From NCBI RefSeq assembly GCF_007830495.1, contig NZ_VLKW01000011.1:1-64000 (forward strand): 64,000 nucleotides of DNA, given 5' to 3'. The position numbers were made by a program, and so were the translations under genes. This document shows positions 55,825 through 63,497 of the stretch, one piece after another. The first letter of the stretch is position 1. Every line of letters begins with the position of its first letter. This stretch comes from Pseudoduganella flava. GTDB lineage: Bacteria; Pseudomonadota; Gammaproteobacteria; Burkholderiales; Burkholderiaceae_D. The notes beneath the pieces are model-generated. The model was given only the letters and a program-made list of their open reading frames with translations, searched no databases and was not told where the DNA came from.

Positions 55825-56403
55825 ATGCATCATCGAATCAGTCGGATGGCGGCGTGCAGTCGCGCGCCCCATCCGGTGCGCGGCAGTGCGCGCAGCTGGC
55901 CGTGCGGCTGTGCGGGCAGCATGGCGTGCAGTCCGGCGTGCAGTCAGGCGCGCAGTCAGGCGATTGGTGGCGCTTGCCGTTCGTCTCGCGGGCCTGCCGT
56001 TCTGGCGCTGCTGCTGGCGCTCGGCGCACTGCCGGCGCATGCGGCACCCGGCCTGCCGGATCGGCCGGCCCGCCCGTTCGCGGTCGGCCATCAGCCGTTG
56101 CCGCTGCCGGCATCCATCGGCGGCGTCGTGACGCCGGCACGGAGCGGACCGGCGGGTGCGCTGGACGATACGCGCCTGGCCACGCTGCGAGGCGGGACGG
56201 ACACGCCGTGGAGCGCACCGTGGAGCGACATGAAGTTGAACGGGACGGTGGACCACAACACGGCCAGCCAGATCGTCACGGGCGCGAACATCGTTACCGA
56301 TGGCGCGTTCAGCAATGCGTCGGGCTTGCCGATGGTGATTCAGAACTCGGGCGCCAACGTGTTGATCCAGAGCGCGACGATCGTCAACGTGCAGTTCCGA
56401 TGA
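55825..56403 (+). CDS. small exported protein with RGG (double-glycine) site and long pre-signal extension
   Basis: 192 residues. ACGGAGG four bases before the ATG supports this start. Residues 1-56 are an odd Cys/Ser/Arg-rich extension, partly encoded by 12-bp tandem repeats, before a signal segment GPAVLALLLALGALPAHA (56-73). Mature region: LDDTRLATLRGG (113-124), which looks like a double-glycine leader for a C39 peptidase, then a 68-residue product ending VIQNSGANVLIQSATIVNVQ. That end resembles the C-terminus of the Gly-rich protein. I infer a secreted minor subunit or nucleator. ATGA overlap with the C39 gene. Confidence 0.85.
   Translation: MHHRISRMAACSRAPHPVRGSARSWPCGCAGSMACSPACSQARSQAIGGACRSSRGPAVLALLLALGALPAHAAPGLPDRPARPFAVGHQPLPLPASIGGVVTPARSGPAGALDDTRLATLRGGTDTPWSAPWSDMKLNGTVDHNTASQIVTGANIVTDGAFSNASGLPMVIQNSGANVLIQSATIVNVQFR
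55923..55958. repeat. 12-bp tandem repeat in the pre-signal region
   Basis: GGCGTGCAGTCC, GGCGTGCAGTCA and GGCGCGCAGTCA follow directly (55923-55958). Each codes four residues, so changes in copy number would keep the frame. Confidence 0.8.
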
Positions 56404-57107
56404 ACCCTGCGCGGTCGTCACGCACGGGCCGCGTGCCGGCATTGCTGGCAGTGGCGGCATTGCTGGCCGCGGCCGGTGCCGTGCCGGCGGCGGACTTGCC
56501 GTTCGCCGCCGGCGGGCCCGTGTCGGTGCGCGTCACGAGCTTGAAGGAGGCGCGCTACCTGTCGACGGTGCGCCAGCAATACGACTTCAGCTGCGGTTCC
56601 GCCGCTGTCGCCACGCTGCTGACGCACCACTACGGCTACCCGCTCAGCGAACAGCAGGCATTTGCCGGCATGTTCGCGCGCGGCGACCAGGCACGCATCC
56701 GGCGCGAAGGGTTTTCGATGCTGGACATGAAAACCTTCCTCGCCGGGCACGGCTTCATTGCCGACGGGTTCCAGCAACCGCTGGACAACCTCGTCAAGGC
56801 CGGCTTTCCCGCCATCGTGCTGGTGGCGGAGCACGGTTACCACCATTTCGTCGTCGTCAAGGGCGTGCGGGATGGGCGCGTGCTGCTGGGCGATCCGTCC
56901 GGCGGCACGCGGGCGCTGCCGCACGCGGCGTTCGAAGCAGCGTGGGTGGACCACCTGCTGTTCGTGATCCACGACCGGCCCGGCACGCCGCGCTTCAACG
57001 ACCCGGCGGACTGGGCGGTGGCGCCGCGCATGCGCCCCGGCGACGCGCTCGAGCGCGACAGCCTGCAGCGCGTCACGCTGCCGAAGCTGGGCGCCGGCGA
57101 ATTTTAA
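56400..57107 (+). CDS. C39-family cysteine peptidase (FapD-like)
   Basis: 235 residues with N-terminal signal. Cys65 lies in QYDFSCGSAAVATLL, His148/149 in GYHHFVVVKG and the Asp165 of the triad in LGDPSGG. It is the catalytic arrangement of C39 bacteriocin-leader peptidases, here as a stand-alone periplasmic protein. FapD of the Fap amyloid system is such a protein. The RGG sites in the two neighbouring small proteins are suitable substrates. Coupled to the upstream gene by ATGA. Confidence 0.9.
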   Translation: MNPARSSRTGRVPALLAVAALLAAAGAVPAADLPFAAGGPVSVRVTSLKEARYLSTVRQQYDFSCGSAAVATLLTHHYGYPLSEQQAFAGMFARGDQARIRREGFSMLDMKTFLAGHGFIADGFQQPLDNLVKAGFPAIVLVAEHGYHHFVVVKGVRDGRVLLGDPSGGTRALPHAAFEAAWVDHLLFVIHDRPGTPRFNDPADWAVAPRMRPGDALERDSLQRVTLPKLGAGEF

Positions 57108-57116
57108 GGAGGAGTG

Positions 57117-57635
57117 ATGACGAAGCCGTATCGAACCGTGGCCGCCGCGCCGCTATGGCTGGCGCTGCTGCTGGCCGTGCCGCACGCTGCGCCGCGAGCG
57201 GAACCGGCGCCGGCCATGCCGGTGGCGGCGCATCCGTTCGATGGCCAGCCGGCCGTCGACGACAGCATGCTGGCTGCGGCGCGCGGCGGCTTCGATGCGG
57301 GCAACGGCTTGCTCGTGTCGCTGTCCATCGACCGGCTGCTGAGCCTGAACGGCGATCCCGTCGCCAGCAGCAGCCTGGCGCTGCGCGACGTGGGCGCCGC
57401 CGTGCATGGCGGCCTGCCGGCCGTTGTTGGCGGGCAGGCAGCTGGTGCCGCCCAGCTGTGGCAGACGGCGTCCGGCCAGTTGCCGGCGCTGGTGCTGCAG
57501 AACGCGGCGAACGGCCAGCTGATCCGCAGCCTGACGACGATCGATGCCGCCGTCAACAGCCTGCCCGCATTGAAGAACCTGAATTTCGGCGACAGCCTGC
57601 GCCAGTCGCTGTCGACCGCCGTGATGCCGCGCTGA
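57117..57635 (+). CDS. small exported protein with RGG site
   Basis: 172 residues from ATG 57117; a GTG at 57114 is in frame. Signal peptide APLWLALLLAVPHAAPRA. DDSMLAAARGG (48-58) matches the RGG site of the previous small protein, followed by FDAGNGLLVSLSIDRLLSLNGD. Near the C-terminus LVLQNAANGQLIRSLTTIDAAV resembles the QNSG motif of the other secreted proteins. AAGGAGG precedes the start. No database family assigned. Confidence 0.82.
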   Translation: MTKPYRTVAAAPLWLALLLAVPHAAPRAEPAPAMPVAAHPFDGQPAVDDSMLAAARGGFDAGNGLLVSLSIDRLLSLNGDPVASSSLALRDVGAAVHGGLPAVVGGQAAGAAQLWQTASGQLPALVLQNAANGQLIRSLTTIDAAVNSLPALKNLNFGDSLRQSLSTAVMPR

Positions 57636-57665
57636 GCGGCTTACCTCGATTCGAAGGAGAAGAGC

Positions 57666-59126
57666 ATGTGCGTGTCGGGAGCATTCGGGGCGGCATTCGG
57701 GGCAGGATTCGGGGCAGGATTCGGCCCCGCGCTGCGCGCCGGTTCCGCCGGCCTGTCGCTGTTCATGCTGAGCGCGCTGGCGCAGGAGTTGCCGCTACCT
57801 CAGGATGGCAGCGGTGGCGCGCAGCTGTCCGCCGAGCTGGAACAGCTGAAGCAGGAACTGGCCGAGCAGCGCGCATTGCTGCGCCAGCTGCGCGAGGAGC
57901 TGGCCGCGCAGCGCGCCGCGACGGGGCAGGGCAGGTTGACGGCTGCGGCTAATGTGCCGGACGTGCCGGACGTGCCGGCCGACTGGCCACAACGCTCGCT
58001 GGCGGGCGCCACGCCGGCGGTGGGCGTCGCGCTGCTCGACGCCGCCCGTGGCACGGGCCCGGACGCCCAATCCCAGCCGCAGCCGCAGCTGCCGCAACCG
58101 CAGTTGCCACCGCATCCGCCGCAGCCACCGGCGGCGCCCGCCGGCCGGGCCGCGGCGCGCGACTCGCGCCCGCCGGAGGTGGCGCCGCTGTTCGAAGCCC
58201 CCGGCGTGCTGACGCCGCGGGGCCGTATCGTGCTGGAGCCGTCGTTCCAGTTCGGTTACTCGTCCAGCAACCGGGTGGCGCTGGTGGGCTATTCGATCAT
58301 TCCGGCGCTGCTCATCGGCCTCATCGACGTGCGCGAAGTGAAGCGCAATATCTTCACTGCCGCGCTGACGGGCCGGTACGGCGTGACCAACCGTACCGAA
58401 GTGGAGCTGCGCGTGCCGTATGTGTACCGGTCCGATGCGACCGTCAGCCGCGAACTGGGTACGGGCACGGCTGTCGAGCGGGTATTCGACACGAGCGGCA
58501 AGGCGGTCGGCGACGTCGAACTGTCGCTGCGCCACCAGCTGAACGACGGCGGCGCCGACAAGCCTTACTATGTGGCCGGCCTGCGCATCAAGACCCGCAC
58601 GGGGCGCGATCCGTTCGAGGTGGTCACGGATTGCCAGAAGCGCTGTGTCGGCGAAAACGTCACGGGCACGGGGCTGCCGATGGACTTGCCGACCGGCTCC
58701 GGCTTCTACGCCGTGCAGCCGAACGTGACGTGGCTGTTCCCGTCCGATCCGGCGATCTTCTTCGGCAGCGTCAGCTACCTGTACAACGTCAAGCGCAGCA
58801 ATGTTTCGCGGCGTGTGCGGGACGGGGAGTCCGAGCCGTTGGGCGAGGTGAAACCGGGTGCGGCGCTGGGCTTCAACTTCGGCATCGGGCTGGCGCTGAA
58901 CGAGAAGGCGTCGCTGAGCCTCGGCTACGACCACAGCTCGCTGGGCCGGACCAAGCAGAACGGCATCACGGTGCCGGGCTCCGTGCGCACGCAGTTGGGC
59001 ACGCTGCTGATGGGGCTGTCCTACCGGGTGAACGACCAGCGCACCATCAGCGTGACGGTCGGCGCCGGGCTGACGCGGGATACGCCGGACGTGTCGCTGT
59101 CCGTGCGCGTGCCGCTGAATCTGTAG
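57666..59126 (+). CDS. coiled-coil/beta-barrel outer-membrane protein (FapF-like)
   Basis: 486 residues. GAAGGAG precedes the ATG. Unusual FGAGFGAGFG repeats (12-bp tandem DNA units) precede the signal segment, with cleavage after LMSALA-type residues about 40. Residues 53-88 form a coiled coil (AELEQLKQELAEQRALLRQL). A proline-rich linker (about 120-170) leads to a beta-barrel (about 175-486) ending VSLSVRVPLNL. FapF has just this order of periplasmic coiled coil and barrel and exports the Fap fibre subunits. I infer the secretion channel for the cluster's products. Confidence 0.85.
   Translation: MCVSGAFGAAFGAGFGAGFGPALRAGSAGLSLFMLSALAQELPLPQDGSGGAQLSAELEQLKQELAEQRALLRQLREELAAQRAATGQGRLTAAANVPDVPDVPADWPQRSLAGATPAVGVALLDAARGTGPDAQSQPQPQLPQPQLPPHPPQPPAAPAGRAAARDSRPPEVAPLFEAPGVLTPRGRIVLEPSFQFGYSSSNRVALVGYSIIPALLIGLIDVREVKRNIFTAALTGRYGVTNRTEVELRVPYVYRSDATVSRELGTGTAVERVFDTSGKAVGDVELSLRHQLNDGGADKPYYVAGLRIKTRTGRDPFEVVTDCQKRCVGENVTGTGLPMDLPTGSGFYAVQPNVTWLFPSDPAIFFGSVSYLYNVKRSNVSRRVRDGESEPLGEVKPGAALGFNFGIGLALNEKASLSLGYDHSSLGRTKQNGITVPGSVRTQLGTLLMGLSYRVNDQRTISVTVGAGLTRDTPDVSLSVRVPLNL
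57683..57730. repeat. 12-bp tandem repeat at the start of the outer-membrane protein gene
   Basis: ATTCGGGGCGGC, two copies of ATTCGGGGCAGG, and a fourth diverged unit (57683-57730). It encodes FGAA/FGAG repeats ahead of the signal peptide. Confidence 0.8.
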
Positions 59127-59201
59127 GTGCCGCTGGACCTTCAAGTGCGGCGCCGAACCGGCGCATGCATCACATCTGGCGGCGGCGCTGGGCCTGTGGC
59201 T

Positions 59202-59220
59202 GCCGCATATGTGATGCGGC
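59202..59220. other. hairpin after the cluster
   Basis: GCCGCAT and ATGCGGC form a 7-bp stem with a 5-base loop, about 75 bp after the last cluster gene. No T-run follows. The rest of the 59127-59330 gap holds the promoter region of the next gene. Confidence 0.5.
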
Positions 59221-59330
59221 GGCGCGGGCGCTGGCCACGGACGGATATCGGCGCCGAATGGGAGACGGCAGAGTTGCCTTGTTTCGGTTAATCTTACGTT
59301 CCCAGGAAACATCAGAAAAGGAAAACAACG

Positions 59331-60287
59331 ATGTCCAAATTATTCACGCTGCGCCGCACCGCGCTGGCTGCCGCGCTGTCCGTCGCCGCGAGCGCCGCGT
59401 TCGCGGCTGCCCCGATGGTCAAGACCCAGGCTCCCGGCTTCTACCGCACGATGGTCGGCGATTTCGAAGTGACGGTGCTGTCCGACGGCACGACCGACCT
59501 GCCGATGGATAAGCTGCTGCATGACAAGGGTGGTCGCGTGCAGCAGGCGCTGGCAAAAAACTTCCTGAAGTCGCCCGTTGAAACGTCGTTCAATGCGTTC
59601 CTGATCAATACGGGCAGCAAGCTCGTGCTGGTCGACACGGGCGCCGGCAACCTGTTCGGGCCCACGCTGGGCAAGCTCGTCACGAGCTTGAAGGCGGCCG
59701 GCTATCAGCCGGAGCAGGTCGACGAGATCTACATCACGCACATGCACCCGGACCACGTTGGTGGCCTGGGGAGCGCCGACAAGGCCGCCTTCTCGAACGC
59801 CATCGTGCGCGCCGACAAGCATGACGCCGATTACTGGCTGAGCAAGGCGAAGATGGAGACGGCACCGGAGGACAAGAAGGGCTTCTTCCAGGGCGCGCAA
59901 GCTGCCGTGGCCTCGTATGCGGGCGCGAACAGGTTCCAGCCGTTCGACGGCAATACGGAACTGGTGCCGGGCATCCGCGCCACGTCCAGCTACGGCCACA
60001 CGCCGGGCCACACGAGCTATGTGGTGGAGAGCCGCGGCCAGAAGCTGGTGCTGATCGGCGACCTGATGCACGCGCAATTCATCCAGTTCGACGACCCGTC
60101 CGTGACGATCGCGTTCGACAGCGACGAGAAAGCCGCGCTGGCCTCCCGCAAGGCGGCATTCGCGGACGCGGCAAAGCAGGGCTACCTGATCGGCGCCGCC
60201 CACCTGCCGTTCCCGGCAATGGGCCACCTGCGCAGCAGCGGCAAGGGCTACCAGTTCGTGCCGGTCAATTATTCAGTGCCGCGCTAA
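59331..60287 (+). CDS. exported MBL-fold hydrolase
   Basis: 318 residues with signal peptide SKLFTLRRTALAAALSVAAS. Zinc motif HMHPDHVGG, then GHTPGHTSY and GDLMHAQFIQF supply the metal ligands of the MBL fold. The layout resembles quorum-quenching lactonases and related hydrolases, but the substrate cannot be read. AAAAGGAAAA precedes the ATG; a strong terminator follows. Confidence 0.9.
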   Translation: MSKLFTLRRTALAAALSVAASAAFAAAPMVKTQAPGFYRTMVGDFEVTVLSDGTTDLPMDKLLHDKGGRVQQALAKNFLKSPVETSFNAFLINTGSKLVLVDTGAGNLFGPTLGKLVTSLKAAGYQPEQVDEIYITHMHPDHVGGLGSADKAAFSNAIVRADKHDADYWLSKAKMETAPEDKKGFFQGAQAAVASYAGANRFQPFDGNTELVPGIRATSSYGHTPGHTSYVVESRGQKLVLIGDLMHAQFIQFDDPSVTIAFDSDEKAALASRKAAFADAAKQGYLIGAAHLPFPAMGHLRSSGKGYQFVPVNYSVPR

Positions 60288-60302
60288 GGCTGCGGCAGGC
60301 AC

Positions 60303-60339
60303 AAAAAACCCGGGCACTGCAAGGTGCCCGGGTTTTTTT
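60303..60339. terminator. bidirectional intrinsic terminator
   Basis: CCCGGGCA...TGCCCGGG hairpin with six A on one side and seven T on the other. Confidence 0.93.
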
Positions 60340-60351
60340 ATGCGCCAACAG

Positions 60352-60500
60352 CCGAGCTCGTGTCCACTTCTCTCTACCTGGGGGCAGACCCGGACACCGG
60401 ACACGGGCTCGGCTGTATCAGCGCCTAAATTGATGAGCTCGTGTCCTGTCCGGGTCTGACCCCAGAGGGTAAAAAAGGGACACGAGCTGGTCAGTTGGGC
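60352..60500. repeat. imperfect inverted repeats, GAGCTCGTGTCC family
   Basis: Segments at about 60352-60375, 60398-60415, 60434-60450 and 60475-60495 share GAGCTCGTGTCC or its complement, with GGTCTGACCCC in between. The same motif is seen in the 40.76-40.88 kb palindrome. No gene. Confidence 0.6.
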
Positions 60501-60507
60501 AGGGCGA

Positions 60508-61560
60508 TCAGGCCAGTGCCGGATAGTCCGTATAGCCTTCGGGGCCCGAACCGTAGAACAGCTCGGGGCGCTGCGGGTTCAGCGGGGCGCCCTGGCGCAG
60601 GCGTTCCGGCAGGTCGGGGTTGGCGATGAAGTCCTTGCCCCAGGCGATCGCGTCGGCCGTGCCGTTGTTCAAGGCGGCTTGGGCTTCTTCCAGGCTGAAC
60701 TTCTCGTTGGCGATGAAGACGCCGCCGAATTCCTTCTTCAGCAGGGGGCTGATGCTGTCCGGGCCGAGCGCTTCGCGGGCGAACAGGAAGGCGATCTTGC
60801 GCTTGCCCAGCTCGCGGGCCACATAGCCGAATGTGCCTGCCAGGTCGGAGTCGCCCATGTCGTGCGAGTCCGCGCGCGGTGCCAGGTGGACGCCGACACG
60901 GTCGGCGCCCCAGACGTCGATCGCCGCATCCGTTACTTCGAGCAGCAGGCGTGCGCGGTTTTCCACCGGGCCGCCGTACTGGTCGGTGCGCTGGTTCGTG
61001 CTGTCTTGCAGGAACTGGTCCAGCAGGTAGCCGTTCGCGCCGTGGATCTCGACGCCGTCGAAGCCCGCTTTCCTGGCGTTTTCCGCGCCGAGGCGGTAGG
61101 CGGCGATGACGCCGGGGATTTCATCCGTTGCCAGTGCGCGCGGCGTCGGATACGGGCGCATCGGGCGCAGCAGGCTGACGTGACCGTTGGCCGGGATCGC
61201 GCTCGGCGCCACCGGCGCTTCGCCGTTCAGCAGGCTCGGGTCGGAGATGCGGCCCACGTGCCACAGCTGCAGGAAGATCTTGCCGCCTTTCGCGTGCACG
61301 GCATCGGTGACGAGCTTCCAGCCCGCCACCTGCTCGTCGGACCAGATGCCCGGCGTGTTTTCGTAGCCGACACCTTGCGGCGTGACGGACGTCGCTTCCG
61401 ACAGGATCAGGCCGGCGCCAGAGCGTTGCGCGTAGTACTCGGCCATCAGGGCGTTCGGTACGCGGTTGTCGACGGCACGGGCGCGCGTCAGCGGCGCCAT
61501 CACGATGCGGTTTTTCAGCGTCAGGTCGCCAATGGTGATGGGGTCGAATAATGTGGTCAT
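60508..61560 (-). CDS. nemA: Old Yellow Enzyme-family alkene reductase
   Basis: 350 residues, normal length. Family features: LKNRIVMAPLTRARA, GLILSEATSVTPQGVGYENTPGIW, LQLWHVGR, and HGANGYLLDQFLQ with the substrate-binding His/Asn. It is an FMN- and NAD(P)H-dependent reductase of electrophilic alkenes or nitro compounds in the cytoplasm. Its ATG overlaps the TGA of the ArsR gene. Confidence 0.93.
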   Translation of the reverse strand: MTTLFDPITIGDLTLKNRIVMAPLTRARAVDNRVPNALMAEYYAQRSGAGLILSEATSVTPQGVGYENTPGIWSDEQVAGWKLVTDAVHAKGGKIFLQLWHVGRISDPSLLNGEAPVAPSAIPANGHVSLLRPMRPYPTPRALATDEIPGVIAAYRLGAENARKAGFDGVEIHGANGYLLDQFLQDSTNQRTDQYGGPVENRARLLLEVTDAAIDVWGADRVGVHLAPRADSHDMGDSDLAGTFGYVARELGKRKIAFLFAREALGPDSISPLLKKEFGGVFIANEKFSLEEAQAALNNGTADAIAWGKDFIANPDLPERLRQGAPLNPQRPELFYGSGPEGYTDYPALA

Positions 61561-61901
61561 GGTGTTTTCCTGTTGAGAGTGCGGCCGGGCTCGGTGCCCA
61601 GGTCGGCTTGCAGTTGGTCGAGGAAGCGCGCAATGACCTCTTCGTTACGCTTGAACATATTCCACTGTCCAAGGCGCGTCACCGTGACGAGTCCCGCTTT
61701 TTGCAGGATCGCCAGGTGACCCGACACCGTCGATTGCGACAGCCCGCAGCGTTCGTCGATCTTGCCGGCACACACGCCCAGGCTGAGCGGGTGCAGCTGA
61801 TCGGCGAAAAACCGCTCCGGCTCCTTCAGCCACGCGAGGATCTCGCGGCGGACCGGATTGGCAAGTGCCTTGTGGATGGCGTCGATGTCGAGTTCAGTCA
61901 T
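61557..61901 (-). CDS. ArsR-family transcriptional repressor
   Basis: 114 residues, winged HTH with LANPVRREILAWLKE and GLSQSTVSGHLAILQKAGLV. Two Cys residues (CAGKIDERCG) may sense electrophiles, as in the NemR-like and QuR/YodB types, though the metal-site pattern ELCVCD of true ArsR is missing. It is coupled to the alkene reductase gene and probably represses both from the upstream repeats. No Shine-Dalgarno at the ATG. Confidence 0.9.
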   Translation of the reverse strand: MTELDIDAIHKALANPVRREILAWLKEPERFFADQLHPLSLGVCAGKIDERCGLSQSTVSGHLAILQKAGLVTVTRLGQWNMFKRNEEVIARFLDQLQADLGTEPGRTLNRKTP

Positions 61902-61902
61902 A

Positions 61903-61961
61903 TTCGGTTTCTACGATGCGTTAATCGCGTTGTTCCGATGCGCATATCGGTATTCTACGAT
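61903..61961. promoter_or_regulatory. candidate ArsR operator with two direct repeats
   Basis: TCGGTTTCTACGAT (61904-61917) and TCGGTATTCTACGAT (61947-61961) repeat each other, and CCGATGCGCATATCGG (61935-61950) adds a dyad. They lie upstream of the ArsR gene on the minus strand. Confidence 0.55.
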
Positions 61962-62056
61962 ATAAGTTCAAGCCTTGCAGGGAACGCTTCAACAGGAGAA
62001 AAAACGGCACGGTTTCGCTTTAAAAACAATGCGCGCTTGCAATGATATACTTCGGC

Positions 62057-62131
62057 TGCCCGAGGGGACGACCCCTTTTCGCCAGCGTTACGCGGGCGGC
62101 GGGCTTGTGCAGCGGCGGGGACGACCTTGCC
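62057..62131 (+). ncRNA. guanidine-II (mini-ykkC) riboswitch
   Basis: Two hairpins with the diagnostic ACGA tetraloop: GGGGACGACCCC (62064-62075) and GCGGGGACGACCTTGC (62115-62130). They are spaced about 40 nt apart, normal for this class, and the second lies just before the ribosome binding site GTGGAG (62137-62142). Ligand binding by the loops would expose the site and turn on gdx. Confidence 0.9.
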
Positions 62132-62150
62132 ATATTGTGGAGTTCTGACA

Positions 62151-62471
62151 ATGTCGTGGATCGTCCTGTTGATTGCCGGCCTGCTGGAAGTGGGCTGGGC
62201 CATCGGCTTGAAATACACTGCCGGTTTCACCCGGCTCATTCCGAGCGCGCTGACCCTGGCCGCGATGGCCGGCAGCGTCGGCCTGCTGGGCCTGGCGCTG
62301 CGCGACCTGCCGCTGGGCACCGCCTATGCCGTCTGGACGGGCATCGGCACCGTCGGCACCGCCATCTACGGCATCGCCGTGCTCGGCGAGCCGGCCGAAG
62401 CCGCGCGGCTCGTCTGCATCACGCTGATCGTTGCGGGCATCCTTGGCCTCAAGATCCTCTCGCCACACTAG
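62151..62471 (+). CDS. gdx: guanidinium exporter of the SMR family
   Basis: 106 residues, four membrane helices. MSWIVLLIAGLLEVGWAIGLKYTAGF includes the essential Glu13, and GTAYAVWTGIGTVG is characteristic for Gdx/SugE as opposed to EmrE. It exports guanidinium in exchange for protons. A guanidine-II riboswitch precedes it, which strongly supports the substrate. Its 3' end overlaps the convergent gene by 4 bp. Confidence 0.95.
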   Translation: MSWIVLLIAGLLEVGWAIGLKYTAGFTRLIPSALTLAAMAGSVGLLGLALRDLPLGTAYAVWTGIGTVGTAIYGIAVLGEPAEAARLVCITLIVAGILGLKILSPH

Positions 62472-63421
62472 AACGTCTGGTTGACGCGGGCGATGTAGTA
62501 CCACTCGTTGTTCGCCTTCGCGGCACTGTCCGGGAACAGGATCACGCCGTCCGCTTCGGCCAATACCGGCGTGCCATCGGCGCGGCGGCCGATCTCTTCG
62601 CCCTGGCGCACCCGGTCGAAGCTGGACCACGCACGGCTGAACGTGTCGCCGTCGTGCTGTTTGTCGTGCACTTCGGCCATCGACAGCACTTCCATCCGCT
62701 CGCGCGGCACGGGCTCCGGCCGCAGCGCATCGATCAGGCCCAGGTGCGCCAGCGTGTTCATGATGGCCCGGTACGCCACTTCCGGCGCCTGCGGGTCGGC
62801 GTGCTGGCCGCATTCGAGCGTCAGCGCGTAGCCGCCCGTCGAGCGCATGTATTCCGTCGTGCCCACGCCATAGCGCAGCACCGTTTCCAGCTGGCTGTCG
62901 TTCTTCAGCCGCCGCCGCACGCCCGCGCCATACGTGCGCAGCCAGCCGTCGACAAAGCGCCGCACGCCCAGCACGCGGGCCAGCGCGCGTTCCTCGCGCT
63001 CGTGGGCGAACGGCTCGAGCGGGCCGTCGTTGTCGCGCGGGCCCACCATCACGAACGGCTCGCTTTGCGCATTGAACGAGTGCAGGTCCAGCAGCACGTC
63101 GTGCGCGGCCAGCAGGGGGCACAGCCAGTTGGCGACGCGGTCTTCGAAGTCCTGCGGCGCATCGTTCGGGAACAGGTTGCGGTTCAGGTTACGCTCGCCC
63201 GCGCGGGTGCCTTGTGCATAGGCGAGGGGATTGGTGGCGGGGACGAAGGTCACGGTGCCGGCCGCGATCGCCAGTTCGCCGCGGTCCAGCTGCGCCATCA
63301 CGCGCTCGATGCCGCGCGTGCCGGCCGTTTCGTTGCCGTGAACGGCTCCCGTGACGATCAGGCGCGGCCCGGCGCCCTGGCCGGTATACGTGACGGAGCG
63401 GAAGTGCAGGTGGCGGGTCAT
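62468..63421 (-). CDS. succinylglutamate desuccinylase/aspartoacylase-family protein
   Basis: 317 residues. Zinc ligands in GAVHGNETAG and LDLHSF, and the NLNRNLFP and LECGQH segments fit the M14-like aspartoacylase family. It cleaves N-acyl amino acids or related amides; the substrate is not known. No ast operon around. GAGGAC upstream supports the ATG. Confidence 0.9.
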   Translation of the reverse strand: MTRHLHFRSVTYTGQGAGPRLIVTGAVHGNETAGTRGIERVMAQLDRGELAIAAGTVTFVPATNPLAYAQGTRAGERNLNRNLFPNDAPQDFEDRVANWLCPLLAAHDVLLDLHSFNAQSEPFVMVGPRDNDGPLEPFAHEREERALARVLGVRRFVDGWLRTYGAGVRRRLKNDSQLETVLRYGVGTTEYMRSTGGYALTLECGQHADPQAPEVAYRAIMNTLAHLGLIDALRPEPVPRERMEVLSMAEVHDKQHDGDTFSRAWSSFDRVRQGEEIGRRADGTPVLAEADGVILFPDSAAKANNEWYYIARVNQTF

Positions 63422-63497
63422 GCGGGTCCTCGGCAGTCGGTGATGGGCGCTATTCTAAAGCCAAGGCCCCGCCTGCCGGGCGGGTACAATGCGCCCC

